Source of the DNA: Roseovarius sp. THAF27
GTDB lineage: Bacteria; Pseudomonadota; Alphaproteobacteria; Rhodobacterales; Rhodobacteraceae
Reading direction: 5' to 3'
DNA length: 64,000 nucleotides
NCBI RefSeq assembly: GCF_009363655.1
Contig: NZ_CP045393.1
Location: 558,001-622,000, forward strand
This document shows, piece by piece, positions 32,453 to 42,239 of the stretch; position 1 is the stretch's first letter; every line of letters starts with the position of its first letter. The position numbers were made by a program, and so were the translations under genes. A model generated the notes under the pieces. That model did no database searches and was not told where the DNA came from. It saw nothing but the letters and a program-made list of their open reading frames with translations.

Positions 32453-33391
32453 TCAGGTGAGCTTCTCGAACCCCGGCGTGTTCGCGTCTTCGGGGTGCTT
32501 GGCGAGGTGCTTGCGCTTGATCGTCTCGGAGGTGTCGCGGCTGCCGTCATGGCTCCATCCCGGGGGCTGGATGCAGTAGTTCAGCCGGTCGCGCCAGGTG
32601 AGACCCGGCTGAACCACGTCGCGGAAGATGCCGACCCATTCGTGGAAGGCCACGCGGATCGGGTTGAAGGTGCCGAGGTTGCGGACGAGGCCGTAATCGA
32701 CTTTCTCACTGTCCTGCTCGGGGACGAAGGTGCCGAACATCTTGTCCCATATGATGAAGACGCCCGCGTAGTTTGCATCGAGATAGCGCGCGTTGCGGCC
32801 GTGGTGGACGCGGTGATGCGAAGGTGTGTTCATCACCGCCTCGAACCAGCGGGGCAGGCGGGTGATCGCCTCGGTATGAATCCAGAACTGGTAGATCAGG
32901 TTCAGACCGCCGCAGAAGAGCACCATCGCGGGGTGAAAGCCCAGGAGGATCAGGGGCGCGCGGACCAGCATCATGAAGGTGAAGGTGCCGGTCCATGTCT
33001 GGCGCAAGGCGGTCGTCAGGTTGTAGTGCTGCGAGGAATGGTGATTGACGTGGCTGGCCCAGACCCAGCGGATGCGGTGGCCGAAGCGGTGGACCCAGTA
33101 GTATCGCAGGTCATCGAGCACGAAGCACAGGATCACCACCCAGACCGAGGTGCCGAGGTCGAGAGGTGTGATGGCCCAGAGCGCCATGAAGAACCCGTAG
33201 GCGACGAAGCCCAGAAGGATGCCGGAGGCGACGTTGCCCGCGCCCATCACCAGAGACGTGAGCGCGTCGTAGGTTTCATACCGGCCGCCGCGGCGTTTGA
33301 CGACGATCCAGACAAGCTCGATCAGGATGAGGGCGATGAAGACGGGAACGGCGAAGTTCACCACGTCGGGATAGGTCAGTTGATCGGTCAT
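32453..33391 (-). CDS. Sterol desaturase / fatty acid hydroxylase family protein
   Basis: A 312-aa di-iron membrane enzyme. The histidine boxes are HRFGH, HVNHHSSQH and HRVHHGRN, with a further His in WIHTEAI; four or more hydrophobic segments precede and separate them. Members hydroxylate or desaturate lipids (sterols, carotenoids, fatty acids or ether lipids). The substrate is open. Overlaps the upstream small membrane protein gene by 4 bp. Confidence 0.9.
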   Translation of the reverse strand: MTDQLTYPDVVNFAVPVFIALILIELVWIVVKRRGGRYETYDALTSLVMGAGNVASGILLGFVAYGFFMALWAITPLDLGTSVWVVILCFVLDDLRYYWVHRFGHRIRWVWASHVNHHSSQHYNLTTALRQTWTGTFTFMMLVRAPLILLGFHPAMVLFCGGLNLIYQFWIHTEAITRLPRWFEAVMNTPSHHRVHHGRNARYLDANYAGVFIIWDKMFGTFVPEQDSEKVDYGLVRNLGTFNPIRVAFHEWVGIFRDVVQPGLTWRDRLNYCIQPPGWSHDGSRDTSETIKRKHLAKHPEDANTPGFEKLT

Positions 33392-33780
33392 TGGGGTGCC
33401 TCCATCAGGCCGGGCCAGAGGCGGGCCTCGTCGGGGTCGAGCGTGAGGGTGATGCGCGGCGCGGTATAGTCGGGCAGGGCAATGCGAAGGCCGGTGTCGG
33501 TCTGCGTGACCTGCGCGCCGTCGAGATACCGCGCGGTGGTGTCGGCGCCCATGGGCCAGACGATTCCGGCGCCTTGCGGCGTTTCCACAAGGGCGGCGTG
33601 TCGGTCGTGGCTGAGTATCACGCGCGTCGGCGTATCCTCGGGGAATTCGCGCAGCCAGGCGCGGCGGGCTGCGGCCTCGTCCTCGAACGTGGCGGGTTGC
33701 GACAGGCCGAGCAGGTGCAAGAGCACCGCAATGCCTGCGATGCCGAGCACGACCATCGGTAACAAGATGCTGAGCGGCAT
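33388..33780 (-). CDS. Membrane-anchored small protein upstream of the desaturase
   Basis: A 130-aa protein from ATG 33780 with GAAGAGGAC as ribosome site. One N-terminal membrane helix (LSILLPMVVLGIAGIAVLLHLLGL) is followed by a charged segment and a soluble beta-rich domain. Not recognised; the 4-bp overlap with the desaturase implies a joint role or at least co-expression. Confidence 0.7.
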   Translation of the reverse strand: MPLSILLPMVVLGIAGIAVLLHLLGLSQPATFEDEAAARRAWLREFPEDTPTRVILSHDRHAALVETPQGAGIVWPMGADTTARYLDGAQVTQTDTGLRIALPDYTAPRITLTLDPDEARLWPGLMEAPQ

Positions 33781-33838
33781 GTCCTCTTCCCTCGCGTCGT
33801 ATCTAGCCCGGGAAGGGGGCGCACGATCAAGGGTGACG

Positions 33839-35008
33839 TTACGGCGCCGCCGCCCCGGCGCGCTCCAGCGCCTGTTCGAGATCGGCGATGAGGTCGTCCG
33901 CATCCTCGATCCCGATGGACAGGCGCAAGAGGCGGGGATGCACGGGGAAGCCCTCGCCCGAGACGGTCTTGCGGTGTTCGATCAGGCTTTCGACGCCGCC
34001 CAGCGACGTGGCGGGATAGAAGACCTCGCAATAGCGGCTGACGTCGATGGCGGTCTGCTCGGTGCCCTTGACGAGGATCGAGAGCATCCCGCCATAAAGA
34101 CCGCCGGTCTGGCGCTTGGCGATCTCGTGATCGGGATGCGAGGGCAGGCCGGGATACATCACCTTCTCGATGCCCGGATGCCCTTCGAAATGTTGGGCGA
34201 CGGCCAGGGCATTCTGGGTCGCGCGCTCATAGCGCAGCATCAGCGTGCGCATCCCGCGAATGAGCAGGAAAGCATCGAAAGAGTGCAGCACGGTGCCCTG
34301 GATCATGCGGACGTGGAAGATCTCGTCCCAGTACGTCCCGGTTTCGCGGACCGAGAGCACGCCCGCGGTCACGTCGGAATGGCCGTTGAGATACTTGGTG
34401 GCGGAGTGAAAGGAGATATCCGCGCCAAGCTCCAACGCGCGGGTGGCGCAGGGAGGCGTGCCGGTGCAGTCGGTGACCAGTTTCGCCCCGGCGGCATGGG
34501 CGATCTTGGCGGCGGCGGCGATGTCGGTCGTGTCCCAGTTGGGGTTGTTGGGGGTCTCGACCCAGACCAGCGCGGTGTCGCCCTTGACCGTTGCGGCCTT
34601 CATCGCGTCGAGATCGCCGGCGGGGTAGGTGCTGACCCGCAGGCGGTTCTTGGCCTCGTAGGTTTTGAACTGCGCGAGGACGCCATGATACATCACCTCG
34701 GGCACCACCACATGGGCGTCGGCGGGCAGGTGTTCGATCACCGCCGTTGCCGCGCCCATGCCCGACGAGAAGAGCAGGCTCTCGGCGGCGCCTTCGAGGT
34801 CGGCGATGATCGCCTCGGCCTGTTCGGTGGTGACGTTGCTGTCGCGCCGGTACATGTAGTTTTGGCGCAGTGCGTAGTTTTCATCCCGCGCGTAGGTGGC
34901 CGAGGGCTGGATTTGCGGCACGATGGCGCCGGTGGCGGGATCGAGACAACGCAGGGCCTGGGCCAGTTTGGTGGCAGGCGAGAGCGGGCGGTTGGGGCGG
35001 TGGGCCAT
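33839..35008 (-). CDS. PLP-dependent trans-sulfuration enzyme (cystathionine lyase/gamma-synthase family)
   Basis: A 389-aa Cys/Met-metabolism PLP enzyme. The cofactor Lys is in SFHSATKYLNGHSDV, with the phosphate-binding SSGMGAAT and YPGLPSHPDH and SLGGVESLIEH motifs. Motifs do not separate beta-lyase, gamma-synthase and gamma-lyase functions. ATG 35008 is preferred; the longer open frame continues out of phase through the EamA gene upstream. Confidence 0.9.
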   Translation of the reverse strand: MAHRPNRPLSPATKLAQALRCLDPATGAIVPQIQPSATYARDENYALRQNYMYRRDSNVTTEQAEAIIADLEGAAESLLFSSGMGAATAVIEHLPADAHVVVPEVMYHGVLAQFKTYEAKNRLRVSTYPAGDLDAMKAATVKGDTALVWVETPNNPNWDTTDIAAAAKIAHAAGAKLVTDCTGTPPCATRALELGADISFHSATKYLNGHSDVTAGVLSVRETGTYWDEIFHVRMIQGTVLHSFDAFLLIRGMRTLMLRYERATQNALAVAQHFEGHPGIEKVMYPGLPSHPDHEIAKRQTGGLYGGMLSILVKGTEQTAIDVSRYCEVFYPATSLGGVESLIEHRKTVSGEGFPVHPRLLRLSIGIEDADDLIADLEQALERAGAAAP

Positions 35009-35070
35009 CGGGCAATTCCTTTCAGCGTTGGCGCAGACGGTAGGCATTTGGTTCGCGATGGCAAGCCGGG

Positions 35071-35976
35071 TCAGAGCGGGCGCGCGGGTGGGACCGTGGG
35101 AGATTTGAGCCGCGCCTCTCGCCACGCGAGCAAGGCAGCGCCGGAGAGAACTGTCACGGCGCCGAGAATGGATATCGCGTCGGGCCGGACCGAGAACACG
35201 GCGGCATCGTAGAGCGCGGCGAAAACCAGCGTGGCATAGAAGAAGGGGGCCACGAAGCTGGCATCGGCGCGGGCCAGCGCGTTGACGAAGCAGGCTTGCG
35301 CGGTGGCCATCAGCAGGCCGATCCCGGCAAGCGCGGCCCACTGTGCCGGGGTGGGCGCGGTCCAGACGAAATAGGCCGCCGCACTGGCGATGAGGCTGCC
35401 GAAGAGGTTGTTGATCAGCAGGATCTGAAGCGGGCGTTCGCGGCCCGAAAGAAACTTGATCGCGATGAGTTCCATGCCGAAGCAGGCGGCGGCAGCGAGG
35501 GCCAGGAGCGCGCCGGGTTCGATGCTGCCGCCGCCGGGGCGGGTCAGGATGAGCGCGCCCAGAAGGGCGATGGCGGCGGCGGTCCAGCGGACGGGACCGA
35601 CCTTTTCGCCAAGTATGGGAATCGCCAGCATCATGCCAAAGACCGGGTTCAAGAAGGTGATCGCGGTGGCGTCGGACAGAGGAATGAACGCGGCGGCGGC
35701 GAACATCAGGGTGACGCCGCCCCAGCCGAGGCCCGAGCGCAGAAGGTGCAGATGCAGCGCGGGGCGGACGACGCGGAACCGCGTGGCGGCGGCGAAGGTC
35801 GATATGGTGATGAGCGCGAAGACGAACCGGCCCTGGCTGATCTGCAACGGATGCAGCGCGGGGCCGAGCGCGTCGGTGCCCAGCGCCTTGGCCAGAAGCG
35901 TGCAGCCGGCGATGAAGGCGGCGGCAGCAAGGGTCAGGAGCGCGGCGGCGCCGGGGTTCTGGATGGGCGGGGTCAT
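35071..35976 (-). CDS. EamA-family (DMT) permease
   Basis: A 301-aa protein with ten predicted helices in two EamA repeats, e.g. ITFLNPVFGMMLAIPILGEKV in the first. It is distinct in sequence from the permease at 31490. ATG 35976 is used, though an in-frame ATG at 36012 is possible. It lies upstream of the trans-sulfuration enzyme on the same strand, 62 bp apart, so it might export a related amino acid; this is inference. Confidence 0.85.
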   Translation of the reverse strand: MTPPIQNPGAAALLTLAAAAFIAGCTLLAKALGTDALGPALHPLQISQGRFVFALITISTFAAATRFRVVRPALHLHLLRSGLGWGGVTLMFAAAAFIPLSDATAITFLNPVFGMMLAIPILGEKVGPVRWTAAAIALLGALILTRPGGGSIEPGALLALAAAACFGMELIAIKFLSGRERPLQILLINNLFGSLIASAAAYFVWTAPTPAQWAALAGIGLLMATAQACFVNALARADASFVAPFFYATLVFAALYDAAVFSVRPDAISILGAVTVLSGAALLAWREARLKSPTVPPARPL

Positions 35977-36043
35977 GCTGACTGACGTGGCAGGCGGCAA
36001 TGGGAAACTCAAGCGCCATATCGAGGCGCGCCAAGAAAACGCT

Positions 36044-36071
36044 TTGCGCGGGGCGCGGAACCGGCTATGTC
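36044..36071 (+). promoter_or_regulatory. Possible promoter of the argDF leader
   Basis: TTGCGC and TATGTC separated by 16 bp. The start would fall at about 36078-36079, on the A of the leader ORF ATG, giving a leaderless mRNA. Confidence 0.4.
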
Positions 36072-36078
36072 AGCGCCC

Positions 36079-36132
36079 ATGATCGAACCCCGCACATATT
36101 GCCTGAGCCGACGCCGCCGCGCCTGGGCCTGA
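36079..36132 (+). CDS. Arg-rich leader peptide ahead of argDF
   Basis: A 17-codon ORF, MIEPRTYCLSRRRRAWA, with five Arg codons, four consecutive (CGA CGC CGC CGC at 36109-36120). An in-frame upstream ATG at 36067 would make it 21 codons. It ends 115 bp before argD. Its form is that of an amino-acid attenuation leader, and the product of the downstream operon is arginine. The following RNA can pair TGGGC (end of leader) with GCCCA, or GGTGC with GCACC, as alternatives. No classical U-run terminator was found, so the mechanism is open. Confidence reflects the lack of a strong ribosome site and of any comparative data. Confidence 0.45.
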   Translation: MIEPRTYCLSRRRRAWA

Positions 36133-36247
36133 CGTCCCGTTCGCCTGTTCGATCCCCCCGGTGCCCAAGCGCACCACCTTCTTCCACCATTGACGAACGC
36201 CCTGCCATACGGCACTCAAAGGGCTTCCATGTTTGAGGATACCACTG

Positions 36248-37435
36248 ATGATCCCCTCCGTTCTGCCGACGTATAATCGTGCACCGCTCAGCTTTGTCAA
36301 AGGCGAGGGCGCCTGGCTGATCGAGGCGGATGGTCGACGCTTCCTGGACCTTGGCGCGGGCATCGCGGTGAATGCGCTGGGCCATGCGCACCCTTCGCTG
36401 GTGGCGGCCCTGACCGAGCAGGCGGGGGCGCTTTGGCATACCTCGAACCTCTACCAGATCCCCAAGCAGCAGGAGCTGGCCGACAAGCTGGTGGCCGAGA
36501 CCTTCGCCGACACGGCCTTCTTCTGCAATTCGGGCACTGAGGCGTGCGAGTTAGCGGTGAAGATGTGCCGCAAGTATTTCTTTGACGCGGGTCAGCCCGA
36601 CCGTACCGACATCATCGCCTTCCAGGGGTCGTTTCACGGCCGGTCGAGCGCCGGGATTGCCGCCGCCGGGTCGGAGAAGATGACCAAGGGGTTCGGGCCG
36701 CTGTTGCCGGGGTTCAAGCATGTGCCGTTCGGCGATCACGATGCGCTGCACGCCGCGATTGACGAGAACACCGCGGCGATCCTGCTGGAGCCGGTGCTGG
36801 GCGAGGGCGGGATCAAGCCGGTGCCGGACCAGTGCCTGAAGGGGCTGCGCGATCTGTGCGACGAGAAGGGCATCCTTTTGATTTTCGACGAGGTGCAGTG
36901 CGGCGTGGGCCGGACCGGCAAGCTCTTTGCGCATGAATGGGCGGGGATCACGCCCGACATCATGATGGTGGCGAAGGGCATCGGCGGGGGCTTTCCGCTG
37001 GGCGCGGTGTTGGCCACTGAAGAGGCGGCGCGCGGTATGACGGCGGGCACGCATGGGTCGACCTATGGCGGCAACCCGCTGGGCTGTGCCGTGGGCTGCG
37101 CGGTGATGGATATCGTGGCCGATGCCGGTTTCCTGGCCGAGGTCAACCGCAAGGCGGGCCTGTTCCGGCAAAAGCTGGAAGGGCTGGTGGCGGCGCACCC
37201 GGACGTCTTCAAAGGCGTTCGCGGATCGGGCCTGATGCTGGGGCTGGAATGCGTGGCGACCAATACCGACGTGGTGGCCGCGGGCTATGAGGCAGAAGTT
37301 GCGGTGGTCCCCGCGGCGGAGAACGTGGTGCGCCTGTTGCCGCCGCTGATCATCACGGACGACGAGATCGGCGAGGCGGTGGCCCGGATGGACAAGGCGG
37401 CGACCGCCGTCAAGACGGCGCTGGCCGAGGCGTGA
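36248..37435 (+). CDS. argD: Acetylornithine aminotransferase
   Basis: PLP class-III aminotransferase converting N-acetylglutamate semialdehyde to N-acetylornithine; such enzymes may also serve lysine synthesis. 395 aa from ATG 36248, with GAGGAT seven bases upstream. Markers: [23 protein letters not shown], the [15 protein letters not shown]sp, and the Schiff-base Lys in [15 protein letters not shown]. First gene of argDF; argF starts 11 bp after its stop. Confidence 0.95.
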   Translation: MIPSVLPTYNRAPLSFVKGEGAWLIEADGRRFLDLGAGIAVNALGHAHPSLVAALTEQAGALWHTSNLYQIPKQQELADKLVAETFADTAFFCNSGTEACELAVKMCRKYFFDAGQPDRTDIIAFQGSFHGRSSAGIAAAGSEKMTKGFGPLLPGFKHVPFGDHDALHAAIDENTAAILLEPVLGEGGIKPVPDQCLKGLRDLCDEKGILLIFDEVQCGVGRTGKLFAHEWAGITPDIMMVAKGIGGGFPLGAVLATEEAARGMTAGTHGSTYGGNPLGCAVGCAVMDIVADAGFLAEVNRKAGLFRQKLEGLVAAHPDVFKGVRGSGLMLGLECVATNTDVVAAGYEAEVAVVPAAENVVRLLPPLIITDDEIGEAVARMDKAATAVKTALAEA

Positions 37436-37446
37436 GGAGCGGGACG

Positions 37447-38373
37447 ATGCAGCATTTTCTGGATATTCACACGACCGACGCGGGCGAATTGCGCGACATC
37501 ATCGACGGGGCGCGGCACATGAAGACAGCGCGCGAGGGCCGTCCGCGTGGTGCGGCTGATGACGAGCAGCCGCTGGCGGGCCGGATGGTCGCGCTGATCT
37601 TCGAGAAGCCGTCGACGCGGACGCGCACCAGTTTCGACGTGGGCGTGCGCCAGATGGGCGGCGAGACGATGGTGCTGTCGGGCGCGGACATGCAGTTGGG
37701 CCACGGCGAGACCATCGCCGACACCGCGCGGGTGATGAGCCGCTATGTCGACCTGATCATGATCCGGACCTTCGATGAAAGCGTGTTGCAGGAGATGGCG
37801 GATTATGCCGACGTGCCGGTGATCAACGGGCTGACCGACCGCACGCATCCCTGCCAGATCATGGCGGACGTGATGACCTATGAAGAGCATCGCGGGCCGA
37901 TCCGGGGCAAGAAGGTGGTCTGGGCCGGGGATGGCAACAATGTCTGTTCGTCCTTCCTGCACGCGGCGGGGCAGTTCGGGTTCGACATGACATTCACCGG
38001 GCCGTCGCAGCTGGACCCCGAGGAGGAATTCGTCGGGCTGGCACGCAAGGCGGGCAGCACGATCACCATCGAGCGCGACGCGGCGAAGGCGGTGGAGGGC
38101 GCAGACCTTGTGGTGACCGACACCTGGGTCAGTATGCATGACAGCCAGTCGAGCAAGGAGCGGCGCCACAACATGCTGCGCCCCTTCCAGGTGAACGCCG
38201 AGCTGATGAAGCACGCCAAGGACGACGCGCTGTTCATGCATTGCCTGCCCGCGCATCGCGAGGAAGAGGTGACGAGCCCGGTGATGGACGGCCCGCATTC
38301 GGTGGTGTTCGACGAGGCCGAGAACCGGCTGCACGCGCAGAAGGCGATCATGCGCTGGTGTCTGGGCGTCTGA
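37447..38373 (+). CDS. argF: Ornithine carbamoyltransferase
   Basis: Makes citrulline from ornithine and carbamoyl phosphate. 308 aa from ATG 37447. The carbamoyl-phosphate loop is [14 protein letters not shown], with [19 protein letters not shown] and the ornithine/Cys loop [12 protein letters not shown] all intact. Second gene of the argDF operon. A GC-rich dyad (AGCGCGG/CCGCGC) follows the stop. Confidence 0.97.
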   Translation: MQHFLDIHTTDAGELRDIIDGARHMKTAREGRPRGAADDEQPLAGRMVALIFEKPSTRTRTSFDVGVRQMGGETMVLSGADMQLGHGETIADTARVMSRYVDLIMIRTFDESVLQEMADYADVPVINGLTDRTHPCQIMADVMTYEEHRGPIRGKKVVWAGDGNNVCSSFLHAAGQFGFDMTFTGPSQLDPEEEFVGLARKAGSTITIERDAAKAVEGADLVVTDTWVSMHDSQSSKERRHNMLRPFQVNAELMKHAKDDALFMHCLPAHREEEVTSPVMDGPHSVVFDEAENRLHAQKAIMRWCLGV

Positions 38374-38505
38374 GCCTGACCTGAAAGAGCGCGGTTCCCG
38401 CGCGCTGGCTGGTCTCGTCGTTGCCCTTGCGGGCGCCTCCTCGGGCGCGGGATGGCGGGTGCGACGCGTCACGGCGCGGTCCGGGTGGCGTGGCGGAGGC
38501 CCGGC

Positions 38506-38541
38506 CTGCCTTCGGCGAGAGTATTTCTGCCAAGAAAAAGG
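38506..38541 (+). repeat. Variant of the GATATTT repeat, copy C
   Basis: TGCCTTCGGCGAGAGTATTT then CTGCCAAGAAAAAGG, a diverged match to the pattern CTCCGGCGGxGATATTTxxGCCAGAGGAAG seen at 19205 and 57735. It lies between argF and gnd. Confidence 0.45.
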
Positions 38542-38634
38542 GCGAGGCGCGGGAAAGGCCGCCGGGCGCGCGACCGGGTTTCTTGGCATCCGGCGCGGGG
38601 CGGTCTACGCTGGCCGGGAAGCATGGGAGCGGAC

Positions 38635-40041
38635 ATGACAGGCGGCACCGCACAGATCGGCGTATACGGGCTTGGCACGATGGGCAGCGCCCTGGCGCTG
38701 AACATGGCCGAGAAGGGCTTTGATGTTGCGGTGACCAACCGCGAGGCGGACTGGATCGGTGCATTTGTCCAGGAGGCCGGGCCGCTGGCCGAGCGCCTGC
38801 ATCCGCATGACGATTTGCGCGATTTCGTGGCCGGGCTGAAGACGCCGCGGGTGATGCTGTTCATGATCCCGTCGGGCAAGCCGATGGATGCGATGATCGA
38901 GGAGGTGGCGCCCCTGCTGGAGGAAGGCGACACGATCATCGACGGCGGCAATGCCGATTTCCACGACACCCGGCGGCGCGCGAAGGCGCTGGCCGGGAAA
39001 GGCCTGCATTTCGTCGGCATGGGTGTGTCGGGCGGCGAGCAGGGCGCGCGGCACGGGCCGTCGATGATGGTGGGAGGCAGCGAGCACAGCTGGGATCAGT
39101 TGCGCGACGTGTTGCGGGCAATCGCGGCGCGGTATGAAGGTGACCCGTGCGTCGATCATCTTGGCCCCGACGGGGCGGGGCATTTCGTCAAGACCGTGCA
39201 TAACGGCATCGAGTATGCCGACATGCAGGTGATCGCCGAGATCTATGGCCTGTTGCACAACGGCTGCGTCTGGCCGCCGGCGCAGATCGGGGCGCTGTTT
39301 TCGAGTTGGAACGAGGGTCCGCTGAAATCCTACCTGGTGGAGATCACCGGCGAGCTTTTGGCCTATACCGACCCGGCGACCGGGCATCCGGTGGTGGACG
39401 TGATCAAGGATGCGGCGGGGCAGAAAGGCACCGGGCGCTGGACCGTGGTGGAGGCGGTGCGCATGGGCCAGGCCGCGACCATGATCGAGGCGGCGGTGGG
39501 CGCGCGCGCGTGGTCGTCGGAGAAGGACACGCGCATCAAGGCGCAGGACTTGCTGGGCGGTGAGCGCGGCCTGCTGTCCCTCGACGAGGAGACCCTGAAG
39601 GAGGCTTTCATGGCGGCCCGGGTTCTGTGCTATGCGCAGGGGTTTCGCGTGCTGGAGGCGGCATCGCAGGAGTATGAGTGGCAGCTGGACCATGCGCGGA
39701 TTGCCGAGGTCTGGCGCGCCGGATGCATTATCCGGTCAGTTCTGCTGGACGATATCGCCGCGGCGTTCCGCGAGGATTTGCCGCACGGGCAGTTGTTCCT
39801 GTCGCCGCGCTTCGCGGAGATCCTGAAACGCACGGTGCCGGCGCTGCGAAAGGTGGTGGCGGAGGCTGTGGTGGGTGGCCACGCGATCCCGGCGCTGTCG
39901 GCGGCGCTGCAATGGTACGACAGTATGCGCCAGGGCTATGGCACCGCCAACATCATCCAGGCACAGCGGGATTTCTTCGGCTATCACGGCTTCGCCCGGT
40001 TGGGGCAGGAAGGCAAGTTTCACGGGCCGTGGTGGGAGTGA
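38635..40041 (+). CDS. gnd: 6-phosphogluconate dehydrogenase (decarboxylating)
   Basis: Pentose-phosphate enzyme oxidising 6-phosphogluconate to ribulose 5-phosphate with NADP. 468 aa. It has the dinucleotide fold GVYGLGTMGSALALNMAEKG, the substrate signature DGGNADFHDT, and the catalytic GPDGAGHFVKTVHNGIEYAD (Lys and Asn). An in-frame ATG four codons upstream (38623) is equally possible. The C-terminal substrate-gripping tail (GYHGFARL ... FHGPWW) is intact. Confidence 0.95.
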   Translation: MTGGTAQIGVYGLGTMGSALALNMAEKGFDVAVTNREADWIGAFVQEAGPLAERLHPHDDLRDFVAGLKTPRVMLFMIPSGKPMDAMIEEVAPLLEEGDTIIDGGNADFHDTRRRAKALAGKGLHFVGMGVSGGEQGARHGPSMMVGGSEHSWDQLRDVLRAIAARYEGDPCVDHLGPDGAGHFVKTVHNGIEYADMQVIAEIYGLLHNGCVWPPAQIGALFSSWNEGPLKSYLVEITGELLAYTDPATGHPVVDVIKDAAGQKGTGRWTVVEAVRMGQAATMIEAAVGARAWSSEKDTRIKAQDLLGGERGLLSLDEETLKEAFMAARVLCYAQGFRVLEAASQEYEWQLDHARIAEVWRAGCIIRSVLLDDIAAAFREDLPHGQLFLSPRFAEILKRTVPALRKVVAEAVVGGHAIPALSAALQWYDSMRQGYGTANIIQAQRDFFGYHGFARLGQEGKFHGPWWE

Positions 40042-40125
40042 GCCTTGCGCCCGAAGGGCAAGCGTCTTGAGCGATGGCACGGTCGAGGCCCCTTGCAAGA
40101 CCGGCGCGGGCGCCGGGGCTGAGGA

Positions 40126-41607
40126 TCAGCCCGTCAGGCTGTTCAGCACGTAGAAGATGAATGCCGACATCAGCGCCGCGGCGGGCACGGTGATGACCCA
40201 GGCGGCGACGATGGTCATGAAATGGCTGCGGCGCACCAGCTTGCGGCGGCGGCGTTCTTCGGGGGCGAGGCGCTTGCCCGTGCCGCCGGTGGTCAGGCCT
40301 TTCCGAAGGCGGCGTTCCATGTACCATTCACGGAAGAACCCGACGCCGAAGACCCCGCCCACCGCGATATGCGTGGAGCTGACAGGCAGGCCCAGCCAGC
40401 TGGCCACGATGACGGTGATCGCCGCCGACAGGGCGACGCAATAGGCGCGCATCGGGTCGAGCTTGGTGATCTGGCTGCCGACCATGCGGATGAGCTTGGG
40501 GCCAAAGAGGAACAGGCCGAAGGAGATGCCGAAGGCGCCGATGATCATGACCCAGAGCGGGATCGCCACCTCGCCGGCAAAGCCACCGGCTTCGGAGGCG
40601 TAGACGATGGCGGCCAGGGGGCCCACGGCGTTGGCGACGTCGTTCGCGCCGTGGGCGAAGGACAGCAGCGCCGCCGAGATGATGAGCGGCAGTCCGAACA
40701 GCGCCTTGAGCGAGCGGCGGCGGTTTTCCATGCCCTCGGACTGGCGCCGGATCAGGGGGATGGTCACGGCATAGATCACGGCCCCGGTCGCGGCGCCGAT
40801 CAGCAGGGCCGTGCCGATGTCGATCCTGACGATCCGCTTGAGGCCTTTCATGGCGAGGTAGGTGGCGAAGGTCCCGGCCATCAGGCCAACGAGAATGGGC
40901 ACCCAGCGGCGGGCGGCGGCGATCTTGTCTTCGCGGTAGGAGATGCGGGTCTTGATCAGGGCGAGGCAGGCGGCAGCGATGACGCCGCCCAGGACCGGCG
41001 AGATCACCCAGCTGGCTGCGATGGCGCCCATGGTGGGCCAGTTCACGGTGGCAAGGCCCGCGGCGGCGATGCCCGCGCCCATGACGCCACCGACGACGGA
41101 ATGGGTGGTCGAGACCGGCGCGCCGACCTTGGTGGCGAGGTTGACCCAGAGCGCGGCCGAGACCAGCGCGGCCATCATCGCCCAGATGAAGGTCTGGGTG
41201 TCCTGCATGCCGCCGGGGTCGATGATGCCCTTGGAGATGGTCGACACCACGTCGCCCCCGGCCAGGAGCGCGCCCGCGCTTTCGCAGATCGCGGCGATGA
41301 CGATGGCCCCGCCCATGGTGAGCGCGTTGGCGCCCACCGCCGGGCCCATGTTGTTCGCCACGTCGTTGGCGCCGATGTTGAGCGCCATGTAGGCACCGAA
41401 GATTGCCGCGGCAATGACCACCGTGTTGCTGGGAAAGGCGCCGAAGAAAAGCGCCGCGCCAAGACCGGCGATGACCATGAAGGCCAGCGCGACGCCAAGC
41501 GAGACCAGCGGACGCGAGACATAGGCCGTCGCATACTCGATCTGCGAGATGCGCCCGAGATCCTTGTCGAGCGTCTTCCACTGGTTGTTCTGCGGGTTCT
41601 CGGCCAA
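40126..41607 (-). CDS. Low-affinity inorganic phosphate transporter (Pit family)
   Basis: A 493-aa inner-membrane Pi symporter. The duplicated PitA signature is plain: GANDVANNMGPAVGANALT in the first half and GANDVANAVGPLAAIV in the second, with PVSTTHSVVGG and PVSSTHIAVGG loops and about ten helices. A cytoplasmic Lys/Arg-rich loop separates the halves. Usually driven by metal-phosphate/H+ symport. The gene is monocistronic here. Confidence 0.93.
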   Translation of the reverse strand: MAENPQNNQWKTLDKDLGRISQIEYATAYVSRPLVSLGVALAFMVIAGLGAALFFGAFPSNTVVIAAAIFGAYMALNIGANDVANNMGPAVGANALTMGGAIVIAAICESAGALLAGGDVVSTISKGIIDPGGMQDTQTFIWAMMAALVSAALWVNLATKVGAPVSTTHSVVGGVMGAGIAAAGLATVNWPTMGAIAASWVISPVLGGVIAAACLALIKTRISYREDKIAAARRWVPILVGLMAGTFATYLAMKGLKRIVRIDIGTALLIGAATGAVIYAVTIPLIRRQSEGMENRRRSLKALFGLPLIISAALLSFAHGANDVANAVGPLAAIVYASEAGGFAGEVAIPLWVMIIGAFGISFGLFLFGPKLIRMVGSQITKLDPMRAYCVALSAAITVIVASWLGLPVSSTHIAVGGVFGVGFFREWYMERRLRKGLTTGGTGKRLAPEERRRRKLVRRSHFMTIVAAWVITVPAAALMSAFIFYVLNSLTG

Positions 41608-41687
41608 CGGTCCCCTCCCGGTCCGGTTCGGGGCCGAGCGCTAGCCGGTCCGGCGCGGCGGTTCAATGCCGCGCCGTCACAAAACTG

Positions 41688-42149
41688 TTACATTTCCAGC
41701 AAAATGGTCTTGAGGCCCGGTTCCTGTACCATTTCAGCCGCATCCGCGGGGCTGACCCAGCGGCGGGTGCGCTGATCATGTTCGGGGTAGATGTCGGCGA
41801 GTTGCTTGACGCGGACCTTGAACACCTCGACCTCGACCGGGGCATCGTAGCCATGGTCGAGATGCTTGTCGTAGGCGTAGCTGCCGACATGGCCCTCGAT
41901 TGCGGCGCAGTCAGTGACGCCGGCCTCTTCCCAGGCTTCCTGAAGCGCGGCTTCGGCGGCCTTCTTGCCGTCCATCGGCCAGCCCTTGGGCACGATCCAG
42001 CGGCCCGTGCCGCGGCTGGTGATGAGCAGGACCTGCTTTTCCGCCTTCGGGGTCACTCGGTAACAAAGTGCGGCCACCTGCATTTCGGGTGGTCTGCGTA
42101 ATATCGGCTGGACGAACTCGGCCCAGGCCCGCTTCATCGTATTTGTCAT
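41688..42149 (-). CDS. Nudix hydrolase
   Basis: A 153-aa pyrophosphohydrolase. The Nudix box is GWPMDGKKAAEAALQEAWEE followed by AGV; the usual Arg of REUxEE is Gln, as in many alphaproteobacterial DIPP-type members. Likely substrates are diphosphoinositol-like or dinucleoside polyphosphates, but this is inference. Start at ATG 42149; ATG 42137 is also possible. Confidence 0.85.
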   Translation of the reverse strand: MTNTMKRAWAEFVQPILRRPPEMQVAALCYRVTPKAEKQVLLITSRGTGRWIVPKGWPMDGKKAAEAALQEAWEEAGVTDCAAIEGHVGSYAYDKHLDHGYDAPVEVEVFKVRVKQLADIYPEHDQRTRRWVSPADAAEMVQEPGLKTILLEM

Positions 42150-42239
42150 TGTGCTGCTCGTCTTAAAAAAGTCTTTCACTATTGTATATACGTTTCTTGC
42201 GCCAAAAATCAAATTTTGCGTTCAATTTTGCTGAATTGG

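Noticed and set aside
33839..36034. 731-aa frame suggesting a fusion of the trans-sulfuration enzyme with an upstream domain
   Set aside because: The upstream part is out-of-frame EamA sequence; the enzyme has a good start at 35008.
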